DNA of 42,082 nucleotides from Roseibacillus sp. (GCA_022448985.1 JAKVCR010000162.1:1-42082), one strand, 5' to 3'; positions 33,405 to 41,946 are shown, numbered from the stretch's first letter. Program-made: numbers and translations. Notes: generated from the letters alone by a model not told the origin.

Positions 33405-35549
33405 ATGAATTTGCGAATACTCTCCGTTCTTGGCCTCGTGAGCCTGCTTTCACTTCAGGCTCTCTCCGCGCGAACCTGGGTCAATTCCACCGGCCAGCCC
33501 ATGAAGGGCAGCTTTCTGGAACTAAGCAATGGCTCAGTGAAGATCCGCCTGGATGCGGATGGGAAGGTGGTGAATGTCCCACTCAAGGTTCTCTCCAAGG
33601 CGGATCAGGAGTTCGTGAGGAAGCGGGCCATGACTGGCAAGGCCGACCTCGTGGCTCTCGCGGTAAAGCGTATCGATGCCGCGGTGGATGCCGGACTGGA
33701 GAAGCAGAAGCTGAAGTATAACGAAAACCTCAACGACCATATGTACCTGCGCCGGATCTACCTTGATCTGGCCGGACGTATACCGAGCTATAACGAGGCC
33801 AAGGAGTTCCTCGACTCACGCAACAAGAACAAGCGCCAGGAACTGGTGATCCAGCTTCTTAAATCGTGGGACTATGCAAGTCACAACTACAATCACATCG
33901 CCGAGCTTCTACGCGTCAAGACGACCTTCCCCGGCACGGTGCTGCGTAACGACTCCTTTATCTACTGGCTCAAGGAACAGATCCACACCAACACGCCCTG
34001 GGATGAGCTGGTGCGTAAGATGGTTACCGCAGAAGGACGCATCTGGGACAACCCCGCGGTAGGCTACCACCTCCGCGACAACGGGATGAAACTCGACCAC
34101 GTGGCCTTCATGGGCAAGGTCTTCCTCGGCACCAACATCACCTGCGCTCAATGCCACGACGATCCCTTCAGTGACTGGACCCAGTATCAGTATTACGAGT
34201 TTTCCGCCTACCTCGCGGACCTCGAAACGAAAGGCAAGGCCCAGAAGGCCAAGATGCCGAACAAGAAGGAGCTTGAGACCTACATCGCCACTACCCGAAA
34301 GCTCGACCCCAAGAACGAGGAGCAGAAGCGCCAGATCAACAATATCGTCGGACGTTACCAACGCTCCCTCCAGGACATGAGCCGCGCCAGTGAACTTGCC
34401 GTTCACACTGTGTCCAACCGTTCGATGAGGCTCCCCGATAATTACCAGTATGAGGACGGCTTCCCACGGGACAAGGTCGCTCCGTGGGTGATCTTCGGGA
34501 AGGAGAACGGGACCGCCGCCGCAGCCCTGACCACGCGCCAGCGCCTGGCCGTCTGGCTCACCTCACCGAAGAACAAGCGTTTTGCCATGAACATCGCCAA
34601 CCGGATGTGGTCGCGCTATATGGGCCGCGGAGCAGTCGAACCTCTCCATGACATCAATCCGGAGAACACTCTCAATGCTGATCTCCTCAAGGTCCTCGCC
34701 GAGGAAATGGTGGCCCTCAACTTCGACCTCAAGGCCTTTGCCTGGGCTATCGTGAACACCAAGGCCTACAACCGTCTGGCCACCCGTAAGAAGGTCAATG
34801 TCACCGAACCCTACTACTTCCCCGGTCCGCTCCTCCGTCGGATGAGTTCCGAGCAGGTGTGGGACTCCCTGATAACGCTCATGGTGGAAGAACCGAACCA
34901 GTTCCGCCTTGATTCGGGAGATCGTTACAACCGGCTTATCAACGCCTCGCAATCGCCGGGATCCCCCAAGGAGTTCGTCACCCGGGTCGACGAATACAAC
35001 CAGTTCAAACCTGAGCACACCCTCGTTAACGCCAAAGGCGTCTCCATCGTGAATGCCAAGCCGCCCAAGGGAGAGAAGCCCTTCGGGCAGAACGCCCTCA
35101 GCCGGAAACCCACTGGTCCCACTGATGAGGAAATGATGATGGCCTTCATGGAAGCGGCCAAGAAACGTAAACTCCTCCTCGCCCGCGCCTCGGAACTCCC
35201 GCAGCCTTCCGACCCAGCCCACTTCCTCAGCAAGTTCGGCCAGTCCGACCGCACCTTTGTCATCGATGCCAGCTCGCTGGACGGGTCTGTCCCTCAGGTC
35301 ATGGAACTCATGAACGGCTACGCCACCGAGATCCTGACCCAACCGGGATCCAAGATCTTCCTGGAGATGAAGAACCTCCGGTCGAACTTCGAAAAGGCCG
35401 ACGTGGCCTTCATGAGTATCCTCAGCCGCCGTGCCATTGGCAGCGAACAGCACCTGCTGGATCGTGAATTACGTGCGGGAGGCCCGACGGTTTTCTCCGA
35501 TCTCATCTGGGCCCTCCTCAACACTCCTGAGTTTTTATTCGTCAAATAA
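33405..35549 (+). CDS. SHD1-DUF1549-DUF1553 secreted protein
   Basis: The product has 714 residues from the ATG at 33405, chosen because it opens a clean signal peptide (MNLRILSVLGLVSLLSLQAL); the frame also opens at 33360. Residues about 22-75 (RTWVNSTGQPMKGSFLELSN, VPLKVLSKADQEFVRK) match an SHD1-like domain. DUF1549 follows (LRRIYLDLAGRIPSYNEAKE, about 107-310) with a CAQCH motif at C247-H251, the family's haem-type motif in the CAQCHDDPFSDW context. DUF1553 is from about 380 to the end (TTRQRLAVWLTSPKNKRFAM, NRMWSRYMGRG). Most family members begin with a cytochrome domain instead of SHD1. A second DUF1501 gene follows after 30 bases. Confidence 0.92.
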   Translation: MNLRILSVLGLVSLLSLQALSARTWVNSTGQPMKGSFLELSNGSVKIRLDADGKVVNVPLKVLSKADQEFVRKRAMTGKADLVALAVKRIDAAVDAGLEKQKLKYNENLNDHMYLRRIYLDLAGRIPSYNEAKEFLDSRNKNKRQELVIQLLKSWDYASHNYNHIAELLRVKTTFPGTVLRNDSFIYWLKEQIHTNTPWDELVRKMVTAEGRIWDNPAVGYHLRDNGMKLDHVAFMGKVFLGTNITCAQCHDDPFSDWTQYQYYEFSAYLADLETKGKAQKAKMPNKKELETYIATTRKLDPKNEEQKRQINNIVGRYQRSLQDMSRASELAVHTVSNRSMRLPDNYQYEDGFPRDKVAPWVIFGKENGTAAAALTTRQRLAVWLTSPKNKRFAMNIANRMWSRYMGRGAVEPLHDINPENTLNADLLKVLAEEMVALNFDLKAFAWAIVNTKAYNRLATRKKVNVTEPYYFPGPLLRRMSSEQVWDSLITLMVEEPNQFRLDSGDRYNRLINASQSPGSPKEFVTRVDEYNQFKPEHTLVNAKGVSIVNAKPPKGEKPFGQNALSRKPTGPTDEEMMMAFMEAAKKRKLLLARASELPQPSDPAHFLSKFGQSDRTFVIDASSLDGSVPQVMELMNGYATEILTQPGSKIFLEMKNLRSNFEKADVAFMSILSRRAIGSEQHLLDRELRAGGPTVFSDLIWALLNTPEFLFVK

Positions 35550-35579
35550 GCTAACCCCAGCATACTTCCATCTGTTGCC

Positions 35580-36863
35580 ATGAAAGACATTGTCCACAAA
35601 CTCGATGAACTAGATCGCCGTAATTTCCTGACCGGAGCCGCAGCCTCCACTCTCGGCGTGACCATCCTCCCAGGCCTCGCCGGAGCAGCCGAGTCCACGG
35701 TCATCAAGCCAGCCGCGCATGCCACTGCCAAGAATGTCATCTTCCTCTACATGGCTGGAGGCATGACCCACGTCGATACCTTCGATCCTAAGACCACCAG
35801 CGGCATCTCAGGCCCCTCGCAACCTGTCGGCACCAACGCGGATGGCGTGCAGATCTCCAACCTGCTTCCAGAACTGGGCAAACAGGCTGACAAGTTTGCC
35901 GTGGTTCGCAGCATGACTACCAAGACCGGCGACCATGGCGGGGGAAATTACCTCATGCACACCGGCTACGCGCGCCGCCCCGGCGTCTCCCACCCGCAGA
36001 TGGGCTCCTGGGCCCAGTACTTCCTGGGACGCCGGAGCAAGCTCGTCCCCGACAGCATTGTGGTGGGCGGAGGCAACCCCGGGCCTGGATTTTTCCGGCC
36101 TGACCACAGCCCCCTTCCCATCGGAGATCCCAACCGCGGAATCAAGGATCTCCTTCCGAAGATCAACAAGACCCAGTTCGAGCGCCGTCTCAAGTATGCC
36201 GAGACCTTCCGCGAGTCATTCGCAAAGGGTTTCCCGCATGACGACGTGAAATCCTACGCCGACTTCTATGAAGAGACCGTCAAGCTCTTTGACAGCAAGA
36301 CCACCGAGCTCTTCGACATCAACAAGGAGTCTGCCGGCGTGAAGAATCTCTATGGAAACTCGCGCTTCGCCCGTGGCCTCCTCCTGGCCCGTCGCCTCAT
36401 CCAGAACGACGTGCGCTATGTCGAAGTCCAACTCGGCGGCTGGGATGGCCAGCATGGCAATGCCGGGACAGCGGCCAACCGCACCAATGCCATGGACGCT
36501 CCCATAGCAGCCCTCCTGCAGGACCTCTCCTCCCAGGGCATGCTGGACGAGACCATGGTGGTTCTGACCACCGAGTTCGGCCGGACTCCAAGGATCAACG
36601 GTCGTGGCGGACGGGATCATTTCCCCAAGGCCTTCTCCATCATGATGGCCGGAGGCGGCGTAAAAGGAGGCCAGGTCATCGGCAAGACCGACGAGGTGGC
36701 CAGCAACATCCAGACCGAAGCCTACGAACCGAAGGATCTCCACACCACCATCGCCTACGCCCTCGGCCTCCCGGTCGAGAAGCGGATCCACGCCATGGGC
36801 GGACGCCCCTTCTTCGTGGGCAACCGTGGCAAGATCATCAAGGAGGCCTTCGGTTCCGCCTAG
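35580..36863 (+). CDS. Tat-exported DUF1501 protein (second copy)
   Basis: The 427-residue product has a Tat-type signal (DRRNFLTGAAASTLGVTILP) and is a DUF1501 member: IFLYMAGGMTHVDTFDPK, LPELGKQADKFAVVRSM, YVEVQLGGWDGQHGN and TEFGRTPRINGRGGRDHFPK. It is only distantly similar to the first DUF1501 protein at 31775-33187 and is not a simple recent duplicate. It follows the DUF1549/DUF1553 gene by 30 bases on the same strand, the usual operon partner order, so this is the more likely functional partner of that protein. No Shine-Dalgarno is visible. C-ending codons resemble the neighbours. Confidence 0.94.
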   Translation: MKDIVHKLDELDRRNFLTGAAASTLGVTILPGLAGAAESTVIKPAAHATAKNVIFLYMAGGMTHVDTFDPKTTSGISGPSQPVGTNADGVQISNLLPELGKQADKFAVVRSMTTKTGDHGGGNYLMHTGYARRPGVSHPQMGSWAQYFLGRRSKLVPDSIVVGGGNPGPGFFRPDHSPLPIGDPNRGIKDLLPKINKTQFERRLKYAETFRESFAKGFPHDDVKSYADFYEETVKLFDSKTTELFDINKESAGVKNLYGNSRFARGLLLARRLIQNDVRYVEVQLGGWDGQHGNAGTAANRTNAMDAPIAALLQDLSSQGMLDETMVVLTTEFGRTPRINGRGGRDHFPKAFSIMMAGGGVKGGQVIGKTDEVASNIQTEAYEPKDLHTTIAYALGLPVEKRIHAMGGRPFFVGNRGKIIKEAFGSA

Positions 36864-36959
36864 GATCCTGGACCATATAGCCCACCCTGTGCCCAGGCAC
36901 TCAATGGGGAATTCCCTTCCTCACAGGTAAGGGAAAATCCGTCCCTTTGTGCGAGCCAT

Positions 36960-37334
36960 ATGGCAAAGATCCGATCAGGAGAATCGATCGAGCAGTGGAT
37001 CGCGAGAGCCCCAGACAAGCTGGGCCCTGTTCTCCGGAAACTGCGCAAGGCCATTCTCGATTTGCCCTCCCATCTTGAAGAGAGGGTTAAGTGGTCATCC
37101 CCATGCTATGGCATCGATAAAGCGAACGCGTTCAATTTAGACTGGCATGCAAACCATGTAACTCTGCAACTTTGGGTGGGAGCTCATCTGCCTGATCCAG
37201 CAGGAATTGTCGAAGGAACTGGAAAGAGCCTCAGGCATGTGAAAATCAAATCCGCAGACTTTGATAATTGGGATGCGGTTGAGCAACTGATGATTGAGAA
37301 TCTTCGTCATCTTGGGTGGCTGGATCCGGAATAA
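36960..37334 (+). CDS. DUF1801 (YdhG/YdeI-like) protein
   Basis: The 124-residue product fits DUF1801: SIEQWIARAPDKLGPVLRKL, EERVKWSSPCYGIDKANAF, HVTLQLWVGAHLPDPAGIVE and GKSLRHVKIKSADFD. The fold is a small alpha/beta domain and the function is unknown. No signal peptide is seen. The codons are more A/T-ended (AAA, GAT, ATT, CAT, CTT, TTA) than those of the surrounding genes, which suggests a different origin. It lies 96 bases after the second DUF1501 gene on the same strand and is unlikely to be part of that operon. Confidence 0.88.
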   Translation: MAKIRSGESIEQWIARAPDKLGPVLRKLRKAILDLPSHLEERVKWSSPCYGIDKANAFNLDWHANHVTLQLWVGAHLPDPAGIVEGTGKSLRHVKIKSADFDNWDAVEQLMIENLRHLGWLDPE

Positions 37335-37378
37335 GTCCGAACAAAAGACACCTTCATCCTTGCTCGTCCGGTTCATTG

Positions 37379-37394
37379 AAAACCAGGCGGTTTT
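37379..37394 (+). terminator. Possible short terminator after the DUF1801 gene
   Basis: AAAACC-AGGC-GGTTTT forms a 6-bp stem with a 4-base loop, 45 bases after the DUF1801 stop. The right arm ends in TTTT. The stem is AT-rich and short, so it is a weak candidate. It separates the DUF1801 gene from the oxygenase gene at 37468. Confidence 0.3.
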
Positions 37395-37467
37395 GGCCGC
37401 GCCGGATAACGGAGAGGCCCTGTAATTCAGCGTGACTGCCTTGAAGGGCTGGAGATAATTCGGGGGC

Positions 37468-38430
37468 ATGACCGAAGGGCTTCCCACTTTCAACTACCAG
37501 GACGTCGTCTCGCATGACCCCTCGCTCCTGGAAGCCCTGCGGGCCACCTGTCACCTCACCGGGTTTTTCTATTTGCGCCATCCGCAGCTGGCCTCGGGCC
37601 CCCTTGCCAGAATGTTCCACTACGCCAGGGAGTATTTTGCTCTTCCGATGGCAGAGAAGAATGCTATCCACCTCAGCCGTTCCCCCCACTATCGGGGCTA
37701 CTCAGTCCTGGATGAGGAAGAGACCCAGGGGGTCCCCGACCACAAGGAGACCCTCGACCTCGGTCTGGAAGCGCCTCTGCTCGATTCCGAAGTGGACTAC
37801 CATGTCCTCCAGGGCCCGAACCAATGGCCCGCGGATTGGCCGGAATTCCGACAAGCGAGCGAAACCTACCTTGAAGAACTTCGTGCCCTCGGCGAACAGC
37901 TCATGCGAACGCTGGCTCTTTCCCTGCAATTGGAAGAAGACACCTTTGCCCGGCACTTTGATCCCTCTTACTGCATGCTGCGTCTCATCGCCTATCCCCC
38001 GATGGCGCAGGGATCCACCGATCGACAGGGCATTGGCGAACACACTGACTTCGGGTGCCTTACTATTCTAGCCCAGGACGGAGTGGGCGGACTCGAAGTG
38101 CGCTGCGCCGACGGAACCTGGGTTGCAGCAGGTCCGAAACCCGATTGCCTGGTAGTCAACCTGGGCGACATGCTGGAAGTCTGGACCGGGCACTATTTCA
38201 TGGCCACCCCTCACCGGGTGAACAGTCCTCGCGGCAGCTCCACGAGGTATTCCATTCCCTTCTTCTTCGAGCCCGGCCTGGACACCGTGGTAACGCCCCT
38301 GCCTCCCCACCACCTTCCACCGTTCGAGCGAAATACGTTCCGCGATCTCCCCACCGAACCCATCCTCTACGGTGAACACATGCTGAGGGCCTTTCGCCGC
38401 AGTTATCCGGGCATCGAGAGCGATTCCTGA
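37468..38430 (+). CDS. 2OG-Fe(II) oxygenase, isopenicillin-N-synthase-like
   Basis: The 320-residue product has the isopenicillin N synthase-like layout: an N-terminal DIOX_N-type part (residues 1-130, LTGFFYLRHPQLASGPLARM) and a C-terminal jelly-roll. The iron ligands are H192 and D194 in GEHTDFGCLTIL and H249 in TPHRV. The 2-oxoglutarate (or substrate carboxylate) motif is R260-Y-S262. All are intact, so an active non-haem iron oxygenase is expected. The substrate is not predictable; bacterial relatives act on varied small molecules. There is no biosynthetic cluster around it, so it may be a stand-alone enzyme. It is convergent with the STN protein gene. Confidence 0.92.
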   Translation: MTEGLPTFNYQDVVSHDPSLLEALRATCHLTGFFYLRHPQLASGPLARMFHYAREYFALPMAEKNAIHLSRSPHYRGYSVLDEEETQGVPDHKETLDLGLEAPLLDSEVDYHVLQGPNQWPADWPEFRQASETYLEELRALGEQLMRTLALSLQLEEDTFARHFDPSYCMLRLIAYPPMAQGSTDRQGIGEHTDFGCLTILAQDGVGGLEVRCADGTWVAAGPKPDCLVVNLGDMLEVWTGHYFMATPHRVNSPRGSSTRYSIPFFFEPGLDTVVTPLPPHHLPPFERNTFRDLPTEPILYGEHMLRAFRRSYPGIESDS

Positions 38431-38498
38431 AAACTACCCCCGGTTTACAAAGCCGTGATTAGCAGGACCCTCTTGCCGGCCTGGAGACGGCCTCCACC

Positions 38499-39167
38499 TT
38501 ATCGCACCAGCTTCCTGCGCTTGACCAGGACAACTGCGTTACCATCCGTGCGAACATCTAGACGTGCGAAATCGGCAACGTATTTCAGAACCTGGGCAAC
38601 AGGAACGTTCTGGAGCTGAAATGTCACCGACGTAGAGGGATCCACCCCCGGACCGAGAAGAATATTGATCCCCTTCTTCCGTGGATCCAGCTGTCGGCTC
38701 GCAGTGGCGATGTCGTCAATTATCTGGCGCAGTTCCGTCCCATCAAATTCAACCTTGGGCATCACAATCTCCGCCGCCCGGCGCAGGGTCATGGGACTGC
38801 CACGCCTGAGGAAGGCCTTAACCGTTGCCTTCGGGCTCCGAGGCACGATCCGGATCGCGTGCCGTTCCTCGCGGTAGTCGAATCCCCCGAGCTCGGCGGC
38901 ATAGGCAAAGGCCACTCCCTTGGTAACATCGTGAAGGGTCAGGGTCACCCTGACATTCCTGTTGACCCCCGGATCAACCACGACGTTGCGGGCTTTCCCG
39001 GTCGCTCCCTGGCGCAGGAAATCAACAAGATCTTCCAGACTTGCCTCGTCGAATTCAACTTTCTTAATCCTTGCCCCCTGCGCAGACCCTTCATCCGCAC
39101 TCAGCAGAAAAAACGCAGGAACCAGAGTCACCGTGATCAACAGATGCCGGATGAATCGTACGCACAT
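38499..39167 (-). CDS. Small secreted protein with two STN-like domains
   Basis: From the ATG at 39167 the product is 222 residues with a signal peptide (about 1-32, ending EGSAQG). The frame opens upstream at 39230, but the signal begins at 39167 and AGGG lies 8 bases before it. It then has two tandem domains of the secretin/TonB short N-terminal type: FDEASLEDLVDFLRQGATG with ITLHD-like VTLTLHDVTKGVAFAYAAEL, and FDGTELRQIIDDIATASRQL with VTFQLQNVPVAQVLKYVADF. Both have the strand-helix-strand pattern of STN domains in FecA and secretins. No channel or secretin domain follows. It lies downstream of the beta-propeller gene by 69 bases on the same strand. Confidence 0.8.
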   Translation of the reverse strand: MCVRFIRHLLITVTLVPAFFLLSADEGSAQGARIKKVEFDEASLEDLVDFLRQGATGKARNVVVDPGVNRNVRVTLTLHDVTKGVAFAYAAELGGFDYREERHAIRIVPRSPKATVKAFLRRGSPMTLRRAAEIVMPKVEFDGTELRQIIDDIATASRQLDPRKKGINILLGPGVDPSTSVTFQLQNVPVAQVLKYVADFARLDVRTDGNAVVLVKRRKLVR

Positions 39168-39236
39168 AGCTAACCCTACATGGAAATCCCCGGTATTCAA
39201 TCCCACGTCCGTTAAAGCGCCGGGGAGCAATGCCCT

Positions 39237-40583
39237 CTATTTCCCCCGGAGGTCGTAACAGACCAACCGCGGTCCGAAGGCGTTCTTGTTCACGTAGAGC
39301 AGTCCACGGCTCACGGTGGGCACTCCCCAGGTCTCCGGGGCACGAAAAAGCTGGGTCTGCGAGGAAATCGTTGCCCCCTTCGGGGAAAGATTGAGCCAGA
39401 GAAGGGTTCCCTGTGCCCCAAGGCACAGGAATGCGCCATCCACGTGAAGCAGGCTGGCCCGTCCGAGCCGGGCATCTCGAATGTCAATGCCATCCCGCCA
39501 CATTTCGCGACCGCTCTTGATCTCATAGCAGACAATTTCCGTGCCCCCCGTTCCAGCCACTCCGTAGAGATAGCCCTCATGGGCTACCGGGGTCGTGAAC
39601 TGGCTGCCGAAGCGCTCGGCCTTCCACCGCAGGCTGGCCTTGCCGTCTGCCGCGAAATCAACGAGGGCTCCCCCCTCGGTGTAGCTCTCGGTCACGAATA
39701 CGGCATTTCCTACCGGAACCGGGGAGGCCGCATTTACCGATGCGAACATGCGGGCCCTCCACGAAAAAGCATCATCCACCCTTCCGTTCCCAGGGTCTAT
39801 ACTGAGCAATCCCCCGGTGGGGGGGTCAACCATGCCCCCGGTAAAGACCAGGATCCGCTCCTTCCCGTGCAGGGTAGCCGGAACCGGGGAGGCATAGCTG
39901 GCATGCCAGTTATGCTTTGTGCTCCAGAGCAGCTTGCCGGTCCGTTTATCAAATCCGCCGACACAGATCTTCCCACCCACATTGACGATGAGCTGGTCAC
40001 CGTGAACTAACGGGCAACTTCCCCGGCCAAAAAAGAGCGGAGCGGGGCCGTGGTCCTTCTCGAGGTTTTTTTTCCAGACTAGATCACCGCTCTTGAGATT
40101 GAGGCAGTGCAGGTCGCCCCGCACACCCACTACGAATACGAGATCACCGTCGATTACAGGTCCCGAGCGCGGCGCATCGTTCACTCCGAAACTCGATCCC
40201 ATCCTGACCGCATAATCGAACTTCCAATAGCGCTTCCCGGTCTCGGGGTGAAGGCACTCAATTACTTCCCTGCCCTGAAGGGCATGAATCATCACGAGGT
40301 ATTCACCGGCCACCACCGGAGGCGCGTGGCCCGTACCACGCTTCACTTCCCACACCGCCTCCAACCCCCCTTTGGGGAGCGCCTTGAGGAGCTTGGTTTC
40401 CTTCGAATGCAGATCGTGCCGCGGTCCAAGAAAACGCGGCCAATCCTCAGTCGCAGCACCTGCCGGGAGCGCTTTGGGTGGCCCATGATAAGTCAGCCGA
40501 TCAAAGGTCACAGCCTCCGGCGCCGCCAGGACCAGCGGCATGCCGGCTGCGAATAGAACAGGTTTCAATAATCTACCAATCAT
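39237..40583 (-). CDS. Secreted PQQ-like beta-propeller protein
   Basis: The 448-residue product has a signal peptide (MIGRLLKPVLFAAGMPLVLA). Repeats of the PQQ/pyrrolo-quinoline-type propeller follow: EDWPRFLGPRHDLHS, IECLHPETGKRYWKFDY, LHCLNLKSGDLVWKKNL, VGGFDKRTGKLLWSTKH and IVCYEIKSGREMWRDGI. Such proteins are common in Planctomycetota and Verrucomicrobiota as outer-layer or periplasmic scaffolds; no PQQ-enzyme active-site pattern is clear, so I do not assign a dehydrogenase. AGGAAGG lies directly before the ATG. It lies between the deacetylase and STN genes, all on the minus strand. Confidence 0.88.
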   Translation of the reverse strand: MIGRLLKPVLFAAGMPLVLAAPEAVTFDRLTYHGPPKALPAGAATEDWPRFLGPRHDLHSKETKLLKALPKGGLEAVWEVKRGTGHAPPVVAGEYLVMIHALQGREVIECLHPETGKRYWKFDYAVRMGSSFGVNDAPRSGPVIDGDLVFVVGVRGDLHCLNLKSGDLVWKKNLEKDHGPAPLFFGRGSCPLVHGDQLIVNVGGKICVGGFDKRTGKLLWSTKHNWHASYASPVPATLHGKERILVFTGGMVDPPTGGLLSIDPGNGRVDDAFSWRARMFASVNAASPVPVGNAVFVTESYTEGGALVDFAADGKASLRWKAERFGSQFTTPVAHEGYLYGVAGTGGTEIVCYEIKSGREMWRDGIDIRDARLGRASLLHVDGAFLCLGAQGTLLWLNLSPKGATISSQTQLFRAPETWGVPTVSRGLLYVNKNAFGPRLVCYDLRGK

Positions 40584-40682
40584 CCTTCCTGGGAGTTTCT
40601 CTCATATCAGGCAAATTCCAGACGAGCAGAATATCACGAGAAGATGGCGGGAACGGGACCCACACGACCAACCCTCCTGCAT

Positions 40683-40709
40683 GGACTCTCCCGTGAAGGA
40701 GAGTAATCC
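40683..40709. other. Intergenic hairpin, copy B
   Basis: ACTCTCC and GGAGAGT (40685-40691 and 40698-40704) form a perfect 7-bp stem with loop CGTGAA; outer GG and CC could extend it past an AA bulge. The left arm and loop, CATGGACTCTCCCGTGAA from 40680, match copy A near 31730 at 17 of 18 bases. It lies in the 145-base gap between the deacetylase stop and the propeller start. Relative to transcription it is in the opposite orientation from copy A. Confidence 0.6.
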
Positions 40710-40728
40710 AAGCCCTCCTGCCGCGCAT

Positions 40729-41946
40729 TCAGGGCTGAGAGACCCCCATCGTAAAGGAGGACACCTTGCTAAAGGGACCAGGCCGCGACTTGTGCAACTC
40801 GGTGATTAATTCCTCCGACTGGTAGGGCGTGATCCTAGTAATTTCAGCCAAATCGCGCCGGTTCCAGAGTTGCACTTTCCACCAATAGGTCCGGCCTCCG
40901 GCAAGCGCCGGCCCATCATAGGTCACCTCCCATTCCGTGTTCGTGACCTTCCCACTGTCCCACAGGTCGCCCTCGCCACGATCAAGGAGCGCCTTACTGC
41001 TGGACACCAGAAGGCGATAGGCCACCTGCTTCTGCGTCCACCCACCGGAAGCTGGCTCCCAGCTGAACTGCGGAACAGCTTCCGAGTTGTCACACCTGGG
41101 CTTTTCAGCGCGCAGACCCAATCGCCGGACAATTGGAGCAAAGGGATCTCCGGGTCGTTTGCCCAGATCGACGTAGCGGGAAAGATCCCGGAGGGCAATC
41201 ACGGTCGCTCCCGACTCCTTGAGGTAATCCATGTCCTTACGGAAGCGTACGATAGGGGTGGAGCAATGGCGATTAACATCGGGCACGCCATGATAAGTAA
41301 GAACGGTGATCTGCCCGGAATGGGCCTCTGCCAGCGCCTGCGCGATACGGTAGTCTTCCTGCGCCCCGATCCCGCGGGTCATGCTACTCGGAATGAGGAA
41401 GGGGTGATCGTCCCCCGGGACATAAGCCCTCCCATTTCCTCCGTTGTCCTCCAGAGGGCGTTCGGGATCCCTCCCCCGCCGCGCAATCCGGTAGCCGAGA
41501 TCCTGCAGGATGGCGAGAACGCGCCGATCAAAATGCCCCCCCGGGTAGGAGAAGGACACCGGTTTTTTGATCTGGTTCTCGGCACAGGCGCGATCAAACA
41601 CCTCGATCTGCCGACGGATTTCCCCGGCAGTGAGGGCCAGCAGATTGGGATGGCTCACAGTATGGCAGCCGATCTCGAAACCCTCCGCCTGCAGTTGCCG
41701 GACCTCAGGCCAGGTCAGTCGCTGCTCACCTCCCAGCCACCCGGATGTAATGAAGAATGTTCCCCCGAATCCATACTTCTTGAGAAGCGGAGCCACTGTA
41801 ATCAAATCCGACTTGTTCCCGTCATCAAAAGTGAGCACCACCAACTTGTCGGGAATAGGGAGCCGGGCCGCCGCCTCCTTCCCTCGAAGACCGGGGCAAA
41901 GGAACACAGTCAGGGCCCAGGAGAGAGCTCCAATCCTCAAGAACAT
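40729..41946 (-). CDS. Polysaccharide deacetylase (CE4) fused to a rhamnosidase-type Ig-like domain
   Basis: The 405-residue product has a signal peptide (about 1-22). A CE4 NodB-type domain follows: the metal Asp pair in TFDDG (39-43), the second metal motif HTVSH (95-99), SYPGG, and LTYHG near residue 220. These are the residues needed for metal-dependent de-N-acetylation or de-O-acetylation. The C-terminal 115 residues (PQFSWEPASGGWTQKQVAYR, LLVSSSKALLDRGEGDLWDS, TYWWKVQLWNR) match the N-terminal Ig-like domain found in alpha-L-rhamnosidases, here without any rhamnosidase catalytic domain. It probably binds sugar or keeps the enzyme at a polysaccharide. It leads a minus-strand run with the PQQ-like propeller and the double STN protein. 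Confidence 0.9.
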   Translation of the reverse strand: MFLRIGALSWALTVFLCPGLRGKEAAARLPIPDKLVVLTFDDGNKSDLITVAPLLKKYGFGGTFFITSGWLGGEQRLTWPEVRQLQAEGFEIGCHTVSHPNLLALTAGEIRRQIEVFDRACAENQIKKPVSFSYPGGHFDRRVLAILQDLGYRIARRGRDPERPLEDNGGNGRAYVPGDDHPFLIPSSMTRGIGAQEDYRIAQALAEAHSGQITVLTYHGVPDVNRHCSTPIVRFRKDMDYLKESGATVIALRDLSRYVDLGKRPGDPFAPIVRRLGLRAEKPRCDNSEAVPQFSWEPASGGWTQKQVAYRLLVSSSKALLDRGEGDLWDSGKVTNTEWEVTYDGPALAGGRTYWWKVQLWNRRDLAEITRITPYQSEELITELHKSRPGPFSKVSSFTMGVSQP

